Translations under genes and position numbers: made by a program
Part shown: in pieces, positions 25,446 to 34,393 of the stretch
Layout: every line of letters begins with the position of its first letter
How positions within the stretch are numbered: the first letter of the stretch is position 1
The notes under the pieces: generated by a model
The model's database searches: none
Told to the model about the DNA's origin: nothing
The model's input: the letters and a program-made list of their open reading frames with translations, nothing else
Origin: Thermasporomyces sp036564245
GTDB lineage: Bacteria; Actinomycetota; Actinomycetes; Propionibacteriales; Actinopolymorphaceae
Assembly: GCA_036564245.1 (NCBI GenBank)
Contig: DATCKU010000027.1
Location: 1 to 64,000 of the forward strand
DNA: 64,000 nt
Reading direction: 5' to 3'

Positions 25446-26495
25446 TCACTCCCCTATCCCTCTGGCCTTGGCGGCCTCGGCAACCGTACGCAACGCCGCG
25501 GCGCACTGCTCGACCGTGTCGCCGAACGGCAAGACCGACAAGGTGCTGACGCCTGCCTCCGCGTACTGCTCCAGCCGCTCGGCGATCCGGTCGGCCGGAC
25601 CCAGCAGGGAGGTCTGGTCGATGAACTCGTACGGGACGGCCGCCGCCGCATCCCGGTGCTGGCGCGCCAGGTACAAGTCCTGTACCCGAGCCGCGGCGTC
25701 GGCGTAACCCATGCGAACGGCCAGGGCGTTGTAGAAGTTCTGCTCCCGGCTGCCCATGCCGCCGAGGTAGAGCGCGGCGTACGCCCTTATCGGGTCGGCA
25801 CACGTGGCAGGGTCGTCACCCACCACGACCGGCACGGAGGCCACGACGTCGAGGCTCGAGTCGGCCTTCCCACCGGCCCGTCGCCCTTCCCGGAGGTGCC
25901 GCAGGGATTCCGGCAGGTACGACGCGGAGACGAAGATACCCAGCCACCCGTCGGCGATCTCGCCGGTCAATCGCAGGTTCGCCGGGCCCACCGCGGCGAT
26001 GTAGATCGGGACGTCCGAGCGGGGCGGTCGCACCGAGAGGCGCAACGCCTTTCCGGGACCCCCAGGCAGCGGGAGCGTGTGATGCTCGCCCGCGAAACTG
26101 AGACGCTCCCGCCGGAGCACGGTACGGACGATCTCGACGTACTCCCTCGTGCGCTGCAAGGGCCGAGCGAACGGGACGCCGTACCAGCCCTCGGACACCT
26201 GCGGACCGGAAACCCCGAGGCCGAGCCGGAACCGACCGCCGGAGAGCGTGTCGAGCGTCGCCGCCGTCATCGCGGTCATGGCCGGCGCACGAGCAGGTAT
26301 CTGGAAGACTGCGGAGCCGATGCCGATCCGCTTGGTCCGCGCCGCGACCGTCGCGAGGACCGTGGCGGCGTCGAAGCCGTACGCCTCCGAGGCCCAGCAG
26401 ACGTCGTACCCGAGTCGGTCGGCCTCCTCGGCCAACGCGATGCTGGCGGCGAGGTTTGCGGCATTCGAGGCGTTGAGGGTGAGTCCCAAACGCAC
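25446..26495 (-). CDS. LLM class F420-dependent oxidoreductase
   Basis: 349 residues, luciferase-like TIM barrel. LGLTLNASNAANLAASIALAEEADRLGYDVCWASEAYGFDAATVLATVAARTKRIGIGSAVFQ begins it, with the TLDTLSGGRFRLGLGVSGPQV family motif at residues 80-100. Such proteins use deazaflavin F420 (or FMN) to reduce or oxidise small molecules. The substrate is not indicated. It is the first gene of the run leading into uppP and has a divergent neighbour 226 bases away. Confidence 0.92.
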   Translation of the reverse strand: MRLGLTLNASNAANLAASIALAEEADRLGYDVCWASEAYGFDAATVLATVAARTKRIGIGSAVFQIPARAPAMTAMTAATLDTLSGGRFRLGLGVSGPQVSEGWYGVPFARPLQRTREYVEIVRTVLRRERLSFAGEHHTLPLPGGPGKALRLSVRPPRSDVPIYIAAVGPANLRLTGEIADGWLGIFVSASYLPESLRHLREGRRAGGKADSSLDVVASVPVVVGDDPATCADPIRAYAALYLGGMGSREQNFYNALAVRMGYADAAARVQDLYLARQHRDAAAAVPYEFIDQTSLLGPADRIAERLEQYAEAGVSTLSVLPFGDTVEQCAAALRTVAEAAKARGIGE

Positions 26496-26721
26496 GAGCG
26501 GCCTCCTCCTAGGCTTTCCGAAGGCTCCGGCGAAGGTTCCGGGCGCAGTCCGCTAGGGCACCGGATCCCCCACGGTCGGTCACGCGTGGCGGCCTGCACG
26601 AGGCGCGCCGCGAGAGCCTACTGCCTGCAGCCGCCATCATCGCCGGCGGGCAGATGACAGGCGGCCACATCGGTTAGGGTCCCGATGACACGGAACCCGT
26701 GGGATACGAGGGTCGACTCAC

Positions 26722-27708
26722 GTGCAGCAGCGCTATCTCGGACGTACTGGCCTCCGAGTGTCCCGGCTCGCCCTCGGCACGATGACCTGGGGCCGTGACA
26801 CCGACGAACACGAGGCACGTGACCAGCTGATCGCGTTCGTCGAGGCCGGCGGGTCCCTCGTGGACACCGCCGCGAGCTACGCAGACGGGGACAGCGAACG
26901 CGTGCTCGGCTCCCTGATCGGAGACCTGGTCCGGCGCGACGAACTGATCATCGCGACCAAGGCGGGCGTCAGCCGCCGCGACGGAGAGCGTCGGGTCGAC
27001 GTCTCCCGCCGGGCGCTCCTCGACCAGCTGGACGGCTCGCTGCGTCGCCTTGGCGTCGACTACATCGACCTCTGGCAGGTTCACGCCTGGAGCGATGCCG
27101 TCCCCATCGAGGAGACCCTCGCCGCACTGGACGTCGCTGTGGCGAGTGGTCGGGCCTGCTATGTCGGCGTGTCCAACTACGCGGGCTGGCAGACCGGATT
27201 CGCGGTGGCCCACCAGGCAGCCTGGCCGGGTCGGGCGCCGATCGCGTCGACGCAGGTCGAGTACTCCCTGCTCGCGCGAGGCATCGAGGCGGAGGTGCTA
27301 CCGGCCGCTCGCGCTCTCGGACTCGGCGTGCTGCCATGGTCGCCCCTGGGCCGGGGCGTGCTCACCGGGAAGTACCGGGCTGGAACGCCTGCCGACTCCC
27401 GGGCCGCGACTCCACACTTCGAGGAGTTCGTCGGCGTCTACCTCGACCAACGATCGCGCCGCATCGTGGACGCCGTCTGCCGGGCCGCGGACGGGCTTGG
27501 GCTGTCTCCGATGGAGGTCGCGCTCGCATGGGTCCGCGACCGGCCCGGCGTCACGGCCCCGATCGTGGGGGCGCGGACCGCTGCGCAGCTGCGCGGCTCG
27601 TTGACCGTGGAAGACGTCGAGCTACCGGAGGAGATCACGCAGGCGTTGGACGACGTCTCCCGCCCGCCGGTCTGCCCACCGGACGAGCCCGGCAGTGCCG
27701 GGCGGTGA
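26722..27708 (+). CDS. Aldo/keto reductase
   Basis: 328 residues from a GTG at 26722. The catalytic tetrad is visible: Asp in VDTAASYADGDSE, Tyr (SYADG), Lys in IATKAG, and His in LWQVHAWSD. LGRTGLRVSRLALGTMTWG is the standard N-terminus, and PIVGARTAAQLRGSL holds the NADPH 2'-phosphate contact region. It reduces aldehydes or ketones with NADPH. The physiological substrate is unknown. It is monocistronic or followed by the small DUF5703 gene 86 bases on. Confidence 0.92.
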   Translation: MQQRYLGRTGLRVSRLALGTMTWGRDTDEHEARDQLIAFVEAGGSLVDTAASYADGDSERVLGSLIGDLVRRDELIIATKAGVSRRDGERRVDVSRRALLDQLDGSLRRLGVDYIDLWQVHAWSDAVPIEETLAALDVAVASGRACYVGVSNYAGWQTGFAVAHQAAWPGRAPIASTQVEYSLLARGIEAEVLPAARALGLGVLPWSPLGRGVLTGKYRAGTPADSRAATPHFEEFVGVYLDQRSRRIVDAVCRAADGLGLSPMEVALAWVRDRPGVTAPIVGARTAAQLRGSLTVEDVELPEEITQALDDVSRPPVCPPDEPGSAGR

Positions 27709-27794
27709 GCCGCATTCAGCGAGAAATTTCTCACAGACCAAGCACGGCCGAAGTTGGTCCGACAGTTCGGGCCCACCCGTGCCACCATGAATCG

Positions 27795-28004
27795 ATGGGA
27801 GAGTACGAAACGCATCAGCTGAGACTGCCGCGCACGCTCTCCCGCCGAGCTGTGCGGCAGCTGCTCGTTGATCGGGCGGAGTACGACGGCTGGGAGCTGG
27901 CTCGCATGCGGGTCCATCCCGACGGCCGACGCACTGTCACCATGCGGCGTCGCATCATTCGTGTCACCAAGACCATGCAGCCCAGGGCAGGCGCCCTGAC
28001 CTGA
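27795..28004 (+). CDS. DUF5703 family small protein
   Basis: 69 residues from the ATG at 27795, in the third frame of a longer open stretch. MGEYETHQLRLPRTLSRRAV, then QLLVDRAEYDGWELARMRVHPDGRRTVTMRRRII, is the highly conserved core of this actinobacterial family. It is basic and cytoplasmic, with no transmembrane segment. The function is unknown. It is convergent with the M20 peptidase gene. Confidence 0.85.
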   Translation: MGEYETHQLRLPRTLSRRAVRQLLVDRAEYDGWELARMRVHPDGRRTVTMRRRIIRVTKTMQPRAGALT

Positions 28005-28201
28005 CCGAGACCTGCGTGCCCGGGCCGAACGGCGGGCGGGACGCCTCCAGTCCGGCGCTCGCAGCAGCGTGCGCCGTGGTAAGCCGATCGCCTCCAGCTC
28101 GACGTCGCGCCGGCTCTCCACGACCGAGCCTCGAGTTCCTCTGACGTACGAGCGAGGTGTCGGCCGAGACTCGACCCACGCGAGGAGGGTCGTATGCTGC
28201 C

Positions 28202-29518
28202 TCAGGCCAGATCGAGGAAGCGGTCGAGCACCCGCGCACCGAACTCCAACGACTCGGTCGGGACGCGTTCGTCCACGCCATGGAACATGCCGGAGAAGTC
28301 CAGGTCCGGCGGCAGACGCAACGGTGCGAAGCCGAAACAGCGAATCCCGAGCCGGTGCCATGCCTTGGCATCCGTACCACCCGACATCAGGTACGGAACC
28401 GCACGAGCACCGGGATCCTCCGCCGCGAGCGACGCCCGCATCGCATCCACCAGGGCACCCGCGAACTCGGTCTCGGGCGCACTGTCCAGATTGATCATCT
28501 CGCGCGAAACCCGCTCCCCCAGCAGCTCGTCGATCGTCGCCAGGAACTCCTCCTGCCCGCCCGGCAGGAACCGGCCGTCGACCGCTGCGGTGGCCTCACC
28601 CGGGATCACGTTGACCTTGTAGCCGGCCTCCAACATCGTCGGATTGGCGGTGTGCTGCAGGGTGGCTCCGATCATCCGAGCCAGCGTTCCCAACCGGGCA
28701 AGCTGTCGATCGAGATCCTCGCTGTCCGGGTCAAGATCGACACCGAACGCCTCGGACACTTCGGCCAAGAACGCGTGCACGGTCGGCGTGATCCGGCGCG
28801 GGAACTCGTACCGGCCGATCCGTGCCACCGCCTGGGCGAGCTCGGTGACGGCGTTGTCGTCGTTGACCATCGACCCGTGACCCGCCCTGCCCCGCGCATG
28901 CAGCCGCATCCAGGCCATGCCCTTCTCCGCGGTCTGGACGAGGTAGAGCCGCAGGTCGTCGCGCACCGTCAGGGAGAAGCCCCCCACCTCGCCGATCGCC
29001 TCCGTGCAGTCGGCGACGAGATCCGGATGATTCTCGACCAGCCAGTGGGCACCTTTGCGTCCACCCGCCTCTTCGTCAGCCGTGAAGGCCAGCACGATGG
29101 GGCGCCGAGGTGGCCGTCCAGCCCGAGCCCGCGCACGCAGGACCGAGAGCACCATGGCGTCAAAGTCCTTCATGTCGACCGCGCCTCGCCCCCACAGGCA
29201 GCCGTCGACGATCTCGCCGGCAAACGGGTCGACCTGCCAGTCCGAGGCGACCGCCGGGACGACGTCGAGGTGGCCGTGGACGAGAAGCGGCGGCGCGGAC
29301 GGGTCGCGCCCGGCCCACTGGGCGACCACGGTCGTGCGTCCCGGCTCGGATTCGTACAGCTGCGGCTCCAGACCCGCTTCGCTCACCTTCTGGGCGACGT
29401 ACTCAGCGGCCTTTCGCTCCCCCGGTCCGTCGTCGTTGCCGAAGTTGGTCGTGTCGATGCGGATCAGGTCCCGGCAGATCTGCACGACCTCGGCGTCTGG
29501 AGCGATCTCGGCTGTCAT
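28202..29518 (-). CDS. M20/M25/M40 family metallo-peptidase
   Basis: 438 residues from the ATG at 29518 with an AGAGGA ribosome site; an upstream in-frame ATG at 29566 is less likely. Zinc-site residues are in LLVHGHLDVVPA (His, Asp), GRGAVDMKDFDA, AFTADEEAGG (catalytic Glu-Glu) and MSGGTDAKAWHRLG (terminal His). A dimerisation domain lies between about 195 and 310. It is a cytoplasmic exopeptidase or amidohydrolase. The actinobacterial orthologues are commonly annotated as M20 peptidases next to DUF5703. Confidence 0.94.
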   Translation of the reverse strand: MTAEIAPDAEVVQICRDLIRIDTTNFGNDDGPGERKAAEYVAQKVSEAGLEPQLYESEPGRTTVVAQWAGRDPSAPPLLVHGHLDVVPAVASDWQVDPFAGEIVDGCLWGRGAVDMKDFDAMVLSVLRARARAGRPPRRPIVLAFTADEEAGGRKGAHWLVENHPDLVADCTEAIGEVGGFSLTVRDDLRLYLVQTAEKGMAWMRLHARGRAGHGSMVNDDNAVTELAQAVARIGRYEFPRRITPTVHAFLAEVSEAFGVDLDPDSEDLDRQLARLGTLARMIGATLQHTANPTMLEAGYKVNVIPGEATAAVDGRFLPGGQEEFLATIDELLGERVSREMINLDSAPETEFAGALVDAMRASLAAEDPGARAVPYLMSGGTDAKAWHRLGIRCFGFAPLRLPPDLDFSGMFHGVDERVPTESLEFGARVLDRFLDLA

Positions 29519-29577
29519 GCGCCTATCCTCTCGTGGGTCGGTGTGGATCGCCGACTCCGCCACCACCCGACCATAGA

Positions 29578-30036
29578 ATGCGTCGCGTGTCTTTCGAACC
29601 CGGGGCGGAAGGAAACGGACACTCGCTGTTACGCGGCATCGACCACGTAGGGATCGCGGTTCGCGACCTCGATGCCGCCATCGCGTTCTACTCCGAGACC
29701 TTCGGCATGCAGCCTGTCCATACCGAGGTCAATCACGATCAAGACGTCCGCGAAGCGATGCTGCGCGTGGGTGAGTCCGGCCCGCTCCTGCAGCTCATCG
29801 CGCCACTGTCCGAGCAGTCGCCGATCGCCAAGTTCCTCGAAACCCGCGGCGAAGGCATCCACCAGATCGCGTACTCCGTCGACGACGTGGACCAGGTCGC
29901 CGAGACCCTGCGGGAACGCGGTCTTCAGCTGCTCTACGAGCGAGCACGGACCGGAACGGGTGGCTCCCGAGTCAACTTCGTCCACCCCAAGAGCGCTGGC
30001 GGTGTCCTTGTCGAGCTCGTCGAGAAGCCTGAATGA
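29578..30036 (+). CDS. mce: Methylmalonyl-CoA epimerase
   Basis: 152 residues from the ATG at 29578; a GTG at 29587 is possible. Two VOC modules: GIDHVGIAVRDLDAAIAFYSETFGM with the first metal His, then GEGIHQIAYSVDDVDQVAETL with the second, and GVLVELVEKPE with the terminal Glu. Length and motifs fit methylmalonyl-CoA epimerase, which interconverts R and S forms in propionate metabolism. It is divergent from the M20 gene and six bases from the metallo-beta-lactamase-fold gene, with which it is co-transcribed. Confidence 0.9.
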   Translation: MRRVSFEPGAEGNGHSLLRGIDHVGIAVRDLDAAIAFYSETFGMQPVHTEVNHDQDVREAMLRVGESGPLLQLIAPLSEQSPIAKFLETRGEGIHQIAYSVDDVDQVAETLRERGLQLLYERARTGTGGSRVNFVHPKSAGGVLVELVEKPE

Positions 30037-30042
30037 GGTGAG

Positions 30043-30732
30043 ATGACGGGAGCGATCCGCCGACTCGATCTGGGCTATTTCATCCGGCCGGCCAGCGAGA
30101 CCGGCGGTCCGGAACCTCGGGTCGAGCCCGTGCTCGCCTACCTTGTCGTACGCGACGACGGCGTGATCCTCTTCGACACCGGGTGCGGAGATGCCGGCCC
30201 CGAGGCGGAGGCCCACTACCGTCCTCGCCGGCGCAGTCTGCCGGACGCCCTCGCCGCGTGCGGGTTGACGCCGCGAGACGTGTCCCTGATCGTCAACTGC
30301 CACTTGCACTTCGACCATAGCGGTGGAAACCCGTTGTTTCCGCGTATACCGATCGTCGTGCAGAAGACCGAGCTCGAGCTGGCTCGGTCCGCGGGATACA
30401 CGGTTCCTGAGCTCGTGGACTTCCCCGGCGTCACCTACCGCGAGCTCGTGGGGGAAGCCGAGGTCTGGCCTGGCGTGTGGATCGTTCCCACCCCGGGACA
30501 CACCGACGGGCACCAGTCCCTTGTCGTACGCCAGTCCGACGGCACCGTCATCCTGGCCGGACAGGCTCATGACTTCGCGTCGACCTTCGGATCAGAGCAG
30601 CTCGCCCACCGGGCGTCCGAGGAGCAGGTCGAGCCGCCGCTGCCGAGCTATCGGCCGTGGATGAAGCGGCTCCTCGAGTTCGACCCCAGGCGGGTGCTCT
30701 TCGCCCACGACAACTCCGTCTGGGAACCGTAG
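30043..30732 (+). CDS. Metallo-beta-lactamase-fold hydrolase (lactonase-like)
   Basis: 229 residues. The dinuclear zinc site is clear: NCHLHFDHSGG (HxHxDH) at about residues 87-95, the PTPGHTDGHQSL His at about 153, an Asp-equivalent site in ILAGQAHDFAS, and the terminal His in VLFAHDNS. The organisation is that of N-acyl homoserine lactonase-like proteins (AiiA-type), which open lactones. The real substrate is unknown. It lies six bases after mce. Confidence 0.87.
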   Translation: MTGAIRRLDLGYFIRPASETGGPEPRVEPVLAYLVVRDDGVILFDTGCGDAGPEAEAHYRPRRRSLPDALAACGLTPRDVSLIVNCHLHFDHSGGNPLFPRIPIVVQKTELELARSAGYTVPELVDFPGVTYRELVGEAEVWPGVWIVPTPGHTDGHQSLVVRQSDGTVILAGQAHDFASTFGSEQLAHRASEEQVEPPLPSYRPWMKRLLEFDPRRVLFAHDNSVWEP

Positions 30733-30791
30733 TTCTGCGGTCGCCGAGTGCCGTCGCGGGATCGGTCGGCATCCCGGCGATACTGGCGGAC

Positions 30792-31097
30792 GTGACGAGC
30801 AGAGCCCCACGACTGGAGATCGAGTACTGCACACGCTGCCGCTGGCTGCTGCGCGCTGCGTGGATCGCACAGGAGCTGCTCACGACCTTCCAGTCCGAGC
30901 TGGGCGAGGTGGCACTGCTTCCGGGTACCGGCGGCATCTTCACCGTGCGCCTCGACGGCGAGACGCTGTGGTCGCGCTCCACCGACGGCGGATTTCCCGA
31001 GCTCGCCCACCTCAAGCGCCTGGTTCGGGACCGCATTGCCCCTGATCGCGACCTCGGCCACTCCGAATCGACGACGGTCGCGCCCGGGCCGCCCTGA
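30792..31097 (+). CDS. SelT/SelW/SelH-like Rdx family protein
   Basis: 101 residues from a GTG at 30792. LEIEYCTRCRWLLRAAWIAQELLTTF has the CxxC at residues 12-15 where animal selenoproteins have CxxU. LLPGTGGIFTVRLDGETLWSR and the GGFPELAHLKRLVRDRI end motif follow. The fold is thioredoxin-like and probably redox-active. Selenocysteine is not used. It follows the metallo-beta-lactamase gene by 59 bases on the same strand. Confidence 0.85.
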   Translation: MTSRAPRLEIEYCTRCRWLLRAAWIAQELLTTFQSELGEVALLPGTGGIFTVRLDGETLWSRSTDGGFPELAHLKRLVRDRIAPDRDLGHSESTTVAPGPP

Positions 31098-31494
31098 CGG
31101 AACATGTGGATCACCAGCGCTCCGTCACGCTGCCGACCGCTCGAGCTTCGTTTCTGGAGCCCTCGCGAGAACGCAGTCGTCCTAAGCCTGTGTGGCACCA
31201 TATGGCGTACCACTGGACGGAGGTGCGAGATGGGCCCTGTGGCGACCGATGTGCGCAAGACGCAGATCCCGCTCATCCAGAAGGTGAACTCCGACCACAC
31301 GTCGGTCGAGATCGGCTGAAAGTCCACGTCGTTGAACGACGCCATCTGCGGCGAGCCGTTCTCCATGACAGGCAGGCCTGATCCGCCCTGTCACCATGTG
31401 GCCGACGTCTGGTCGAGGCCACCCACCGACGAGCATCGGCTTGCCTGCCTCGGACCCGGCCCTGACCTCATGATCCTCGCAGCGCGCCCCCACC
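31098..31494. other. Intergenic region before the NicO transporter
   Basis: Apart from the possible 29-residue peptide, no gene is supported in these 397 bases. The minus-strand frame around 31230-31366 (with TDVWSEFTFWMSGICVLRTS) has coding-like base use but no continuation, and may be a gene remnant. Confidence 0.4.
31230..31319 (+). CDS. Possible small peptide gene, 29 residues
   Basis: A short open frame with a near-perfect ribosome site, GGAGGT five bases before the ATG, and G or C in the third position of 26 of 28 codons. The peptide begins MGPVATDVRKTQIPLIQ and ends SDHTSVEIG. It has no cysteine and no signal peptide. It lies in an otherwise empty 397-base gap, 175 bases before the NicO transporter. 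It could be a leader peptide, a RiPP-like precursor or a chance frame. The opposite strand shows an equally GC3-rich open stretch here, so coding on that strand (a gene fragment) is the rival reading. I do not recognise a family. Confidence 0.35.
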   Translation: MGPVATDVRKTQIPLIQKVNSDHTSVEIG

Positions 31495-33108
31495 ATGAAC
31501 GGTGACCGGAAGCGGCCGTCAGCTATGGGCCGTATCGCATGGGGCCCGAACGACTACGTCGGGGTCGGGGTAACGGGAGCGTCGAGCACGACGCGAAGGC
31601 GGGCGCTCACTCTCCTGACAGCTCTTGTGTTGCTGGTCATCGTCGAGCTGTTCGTCGTGGTGCCATCTGCCTCCTACGGCGCTTCACACGCCGCCTCATC
31701 CGCCAGTGCGATACGCATGCACCCGCTGGGCAACTTCAGCATCAACCGGTACACGGGCCTCGTCGTCCTGCCGGATCGGCTCCGAGTCCACCACGTGCAG
31801 GACTATGCAGAGATTCCGACCGAACAGGTCCGTCGACGCATCGATGCCGACGCCGACGAGACGTTCGATCCACCCGAGTTGCGCGCCTGGGCACGCCCGA
31901 CATGTCGTGCCGCCACACGGCACCTGAGCATCACGGTGCAGGAAAACGCCGTCCCCCTCGAGCTGCTCACCGCACGAGCCGACGTGCGCAAAGGTCAAGC
32001 GGGCCTTCAGACACTGCGACTCGAATGCGAGATGAGCGCGACGATCACACCGATCGACGACACCGTCTCCTTGGTGCTCATCGATCGGGCGCTGAGCAAC
32101 GGCATCGCATGGCGTGAAATCACGGCCAAGGGTCAGGGCGTGACCCTCGTCGAAAGTGACGTCCCTGCCCGCTCGATCAGTCGCGTGCTCACCTCATATC
32201 CCCCGGACCTGCTCCAGAATCCGATCAACCAGCGCGTCGCGAATCTCGTCGTCCGCAAGGGAGGGGCCGCATCCCATGCGAACGAGCAGGCGCAACCGAT
32301 TCGTACCGTCCTGCCGCGCGGCGTCGACAAGCTCACCTCAGATTTCATGGCAACGATCGGACGCCACGACCTCGGCCTCAGCATGGGGCTCATGGCAGTT
32401 GTCGTCGCCGTCGTGCTGGGTGCGCTCCATGCAGTGGGGCCGGGGCATGGCAAGACCATCATGGCCGCGTACGCGGCAGGCCGTGGAGAGCAGTCCCTTC
32501 GAACCGTGCTGACTCTCGGTGCCACGGTCACCTTGACCCACACAGCCGGCGTCCTGCTGTTGGGGATCCTGGTCGCCGTCGGCACCGCCTTCGCGCCTCA
32601 GGCGACGTATCCGTGGCTCACCGCCATCAGCGGGGTGCTCGTGACCCTCGTCGGAGCAACCATGCTGTGGCAGGCACACGCTCGGCGGTCCCACAGCCAC
32701 GAGCACGGGCACGGCCACGCACACGGTCACCCGCACGGACACGACCACCGGCAACGGCACGACCACCCGCACGAGCAACGGCGAGGCACTGGCGGCATCC
32801 TGCTCATGGGTATCGCCGGCGGCATGGTTCCTACGCCGTCTGCCGTGGTCGTGCTGCTCGGAGCCGCAGCGTTGGGGCATGCGTGGTTCGGTGTCGTCCT
32901 CGTCGCCGCGTACGGCGCGGGCATGGCGCTCGTGCTGGTCCTGGCCGGTCTGGCCGCCGTACGCCTGAGCCAGGTGCTCCAGAAACGACTCGAAAGAGCA
33001 CGGCAGCCGCGGGCGCTGCGGATTCTCCCCATGGTGACGGCCTCGGCGGTCGTCGTGCTCGGTTTGGTCCTCACAGTCCGAGGCCTGCTCACAGCCTTCG
33101 CTGGCTAG
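31495..33108 (+). CDS. NicO-type nickel/cobalt transporter with His-rich loop
   Basis: 537 residues. After a membrane helix near residues 38-60 comes an extracytoplasmic region of about 200 residues (starting HPLGNFSINRYTGLVVLPD). The transporter core follows from about 290, with GALHAVGPGHGKTIMAAYAAG, the NicO signature, then about six helices. A cytosolic loop at about 400-430 holds roughly fourteen histidines in alternating H-x repeats (HSHEHGHGHAHGHPHGHDH). HoxN/RcnA relatives move Ni2+ or Co2+ across the membrane; efflux or uptake cannot be decided. The start may be the second ATG at 31525. Confidence 0.88.
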   Translation: MNGDRKRPSAMGRIAWGPNDYVGVGVTGASSTTRRRALTLLTALVLLVIVELFVVVPSASYGASHAASSASAIRMHPLGNFSINRYTGLVVLPDRLRVHHVQDYAEIPTEQVRRRIDADADETFDPPELRAWARPTCRAATRHLSITVQENAVPLELLTARADVRKGQAGLQTLRLECEMSATITPIDDTVSLVLIDRALSNGIAWREITAKGQGVTLVESDVPARSISRVLTSYPPDLLQNPINQRVANLVVRKGGAASHANEQAQPIRTVLPRGVDKLTSDFMATIGRHDLGLSMGLMAVVVAVVLGALHAVGPGHGKTIMAAYAAGRGEQSLRTVLTLGATVTLTHTAGVLLLGILVAVGTAFAPQATYPWLTAISGVLVTLVGATMLWQAHARRSHSHEHGHGHAHGHPHGHDHRQRHDHPHEQRRGTGGILLMGIAGGMVPTPSAVVVLLGAAALGHAWFGVVLVAAYGAGMALVLVLAGLAAVRLSQVLQKRLERARQPRALRILPMVTASAVVVLGLVLTVRGLLTAFAG

Positions 33109-33257
33109 CCTCTTCGTGGTTCAACCGGAGGACATGCACGAGCGGCCGCACTGAAACGGTCACGGCCCAGGTCGGACGTCTGAAGTGCGCCCGCCTGGTG
33201 TGCAGCTTCGCTGGCCTGCTGCAACCACCTGCGACCACACGCGTTCTCGCGGCGGAC

Positions 33258-34091
33258 TCAGGAGGCGTGGTGCGGTCGGGTCTGCGCCCGGACGGGTTGC
33301 CGGCGTCCTGCCTCAGCCGCCTCGACGTCTTCGGCGGTCACATCGAGGATGAACCGCTGTGCCGGGCTCAGCCGCTCGAACGTCTCCCTGCGGATGTAGG
33401 CCTTCTGATCGAGTTGCTGCGGCAGGTAACGCTTGCAGAAGTACGAATGCATCGCCCGCCTGGGGGCCGATGAGCGGTTGAGCGTACCGCCGTGCCAGAG
33501 GTGACTGTTGAAGATCACCACGGTACCGGCCGGGCCCAGCACCTTGACCTCGTCCGGATGGGAATCCTTGGGATCGGCCATCACGTCACCTGGGCGCTTC
33601 CCGCTTCGATGTGACCCTGGCACCACACGGGTCGGCCCATTCTCGGGAGTGAAGTCGTCCAGGAGCCAGATCGAGTTGCACACCTGGTAGTCGCCGGGAG
33701 CCACCGCCTCGGCGAAGTCGGCGTGAAGCGCTTGATGACCTTGCCCCGGGAGCGCAGCCCGGCTGTTGAGCGAGGACAGTTTGAACTCACCCAGCACGTG
33801 GTGAATGGCGGCCAGCACACGGGGATGGCTGAAGCACACGGAGAACATCGGGTCCTTGTTGACCAGATCCGCCAACCGATTCGTACCCGCTTCCTGGTGC
33901 ACCTCGAGCCCAGCGCGCTCCCCTTCCGCGGCAGTGAGCTCGGCGAGTCTGCGGTTGAATGCCTCGACCTGCTCGGGCGTCAGGATGTCGTAGAGGGGAA
34001 GGAACCCGTCCTCATCCAGCTGAGCTTTCTCGGCATCGGTAAGCGTGTCGTCCTCGACGCCGAGGTCACGAAGCGCGGTGCGCATGTCCAT
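33258..34091 (-). CDS. Phytanoyl-CoA dioxygenase family protein
   Basis: 277 residues. The Fe(II)/2-oxoglutarate double-stranded beta-helix is shown by HQALHADFAEA (His-x-Asp at about 132-134), the GPTRVVPGSHRSGKRPGD motif at about 168-185, the distal His in FNSHLWHGGTLNRS, and the Arg of RRAMHSYF. It hydroxylates an unactivated carbon using 2-oxoglutarate and O2. Its substrate is unknown. It is divergent from an APH-fold kinase 302 bases away; the shared gap holds an inverted repeat. Confidence 0.9.
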   Translation of the reverse strand: MDMRTALRDLGVEDDTLTDAEKAQLDEDGFLPLYDILTPEQVEAFNRRLAELTAAEGERAGLEVHQEAGTNRLADLVNKDPMFSVCFSHPRVLAAIHHVLGEFKLSSLNSRAALPGQGHQALHADFAEAVAPGDYQVCNSIWLLDDFTPENGPTRVVPGSHRSGKRPGDVMADPKDSHPDEVKVLGPAGTVVIFNSHLWHGGTLNRSSAPRRAMHSYFCKRYLPQQLDQKAYIRRETFERLSPAQRFILDVTAEDVEAAEAGRRQPVRAQTRPHHAS

Positions 34092-34121
34092 GGTTCTGCC
34101 TTCGACTCTGACTCTTGTGGT

Positions 34122-34160
34122 GCCTGGCTGCCAGGCTCAGGCCTCACCTGACAGCCAGGC
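34122..34160. promoter_or_regulatory. Nested inverted repeat in the dioxygenase/kinase divergent region
   Basis: GCCTGGCTG (34122-34130) is repeated inverted as CAGCCAGGC (34152-34160). The first arm also forms a tight palindrome with its right flank, GCCTGG-CTG-CCAGGC. It lies 31 bases upstream of the dioxygenase start and could be an operator. The rest of the 302-base divergent gap (34092-34393) holds no gene. Confidence 0.35.
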
Positions 34161-34393
34161 GGAGTGGCTTCCACGACGATGCTCGGTCCTCCGGTCCGAT
34201 GCGACAATGCAACGTTCGACAGACGATATGCACGAAACGCCACGCCGGGCCCGTGGCCGAGGGCGGAAAGAATCCGGCATCCCACGATGCGCGCGATGGT
34301 GAACGGGATAATGACCCCCTGACGTTCCAGCCGAGCAAGGCCGGCCACGACCTGCACGTTCCCGCGGAGGCCGGTGGTGAACGAGGAGCCACC

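Noticed and set aside
30548..31366. A 272-residue minus-strand open frame across the MBL, SelW-like and intergenic regions
   Set aside because: Most of it is antisense to well-supported genes. Only the first 45 residues or so look coding-like, so at most a remnant is present, noted under the intergenic entry.
34201..34230. A GCAACGTTCG stretch as a further LacI operator
   Set aside because: The symmetry is short and it lacks the GAAA or CAAA arms of the other sites; the adjacent genes have no clear link to the sugar island.
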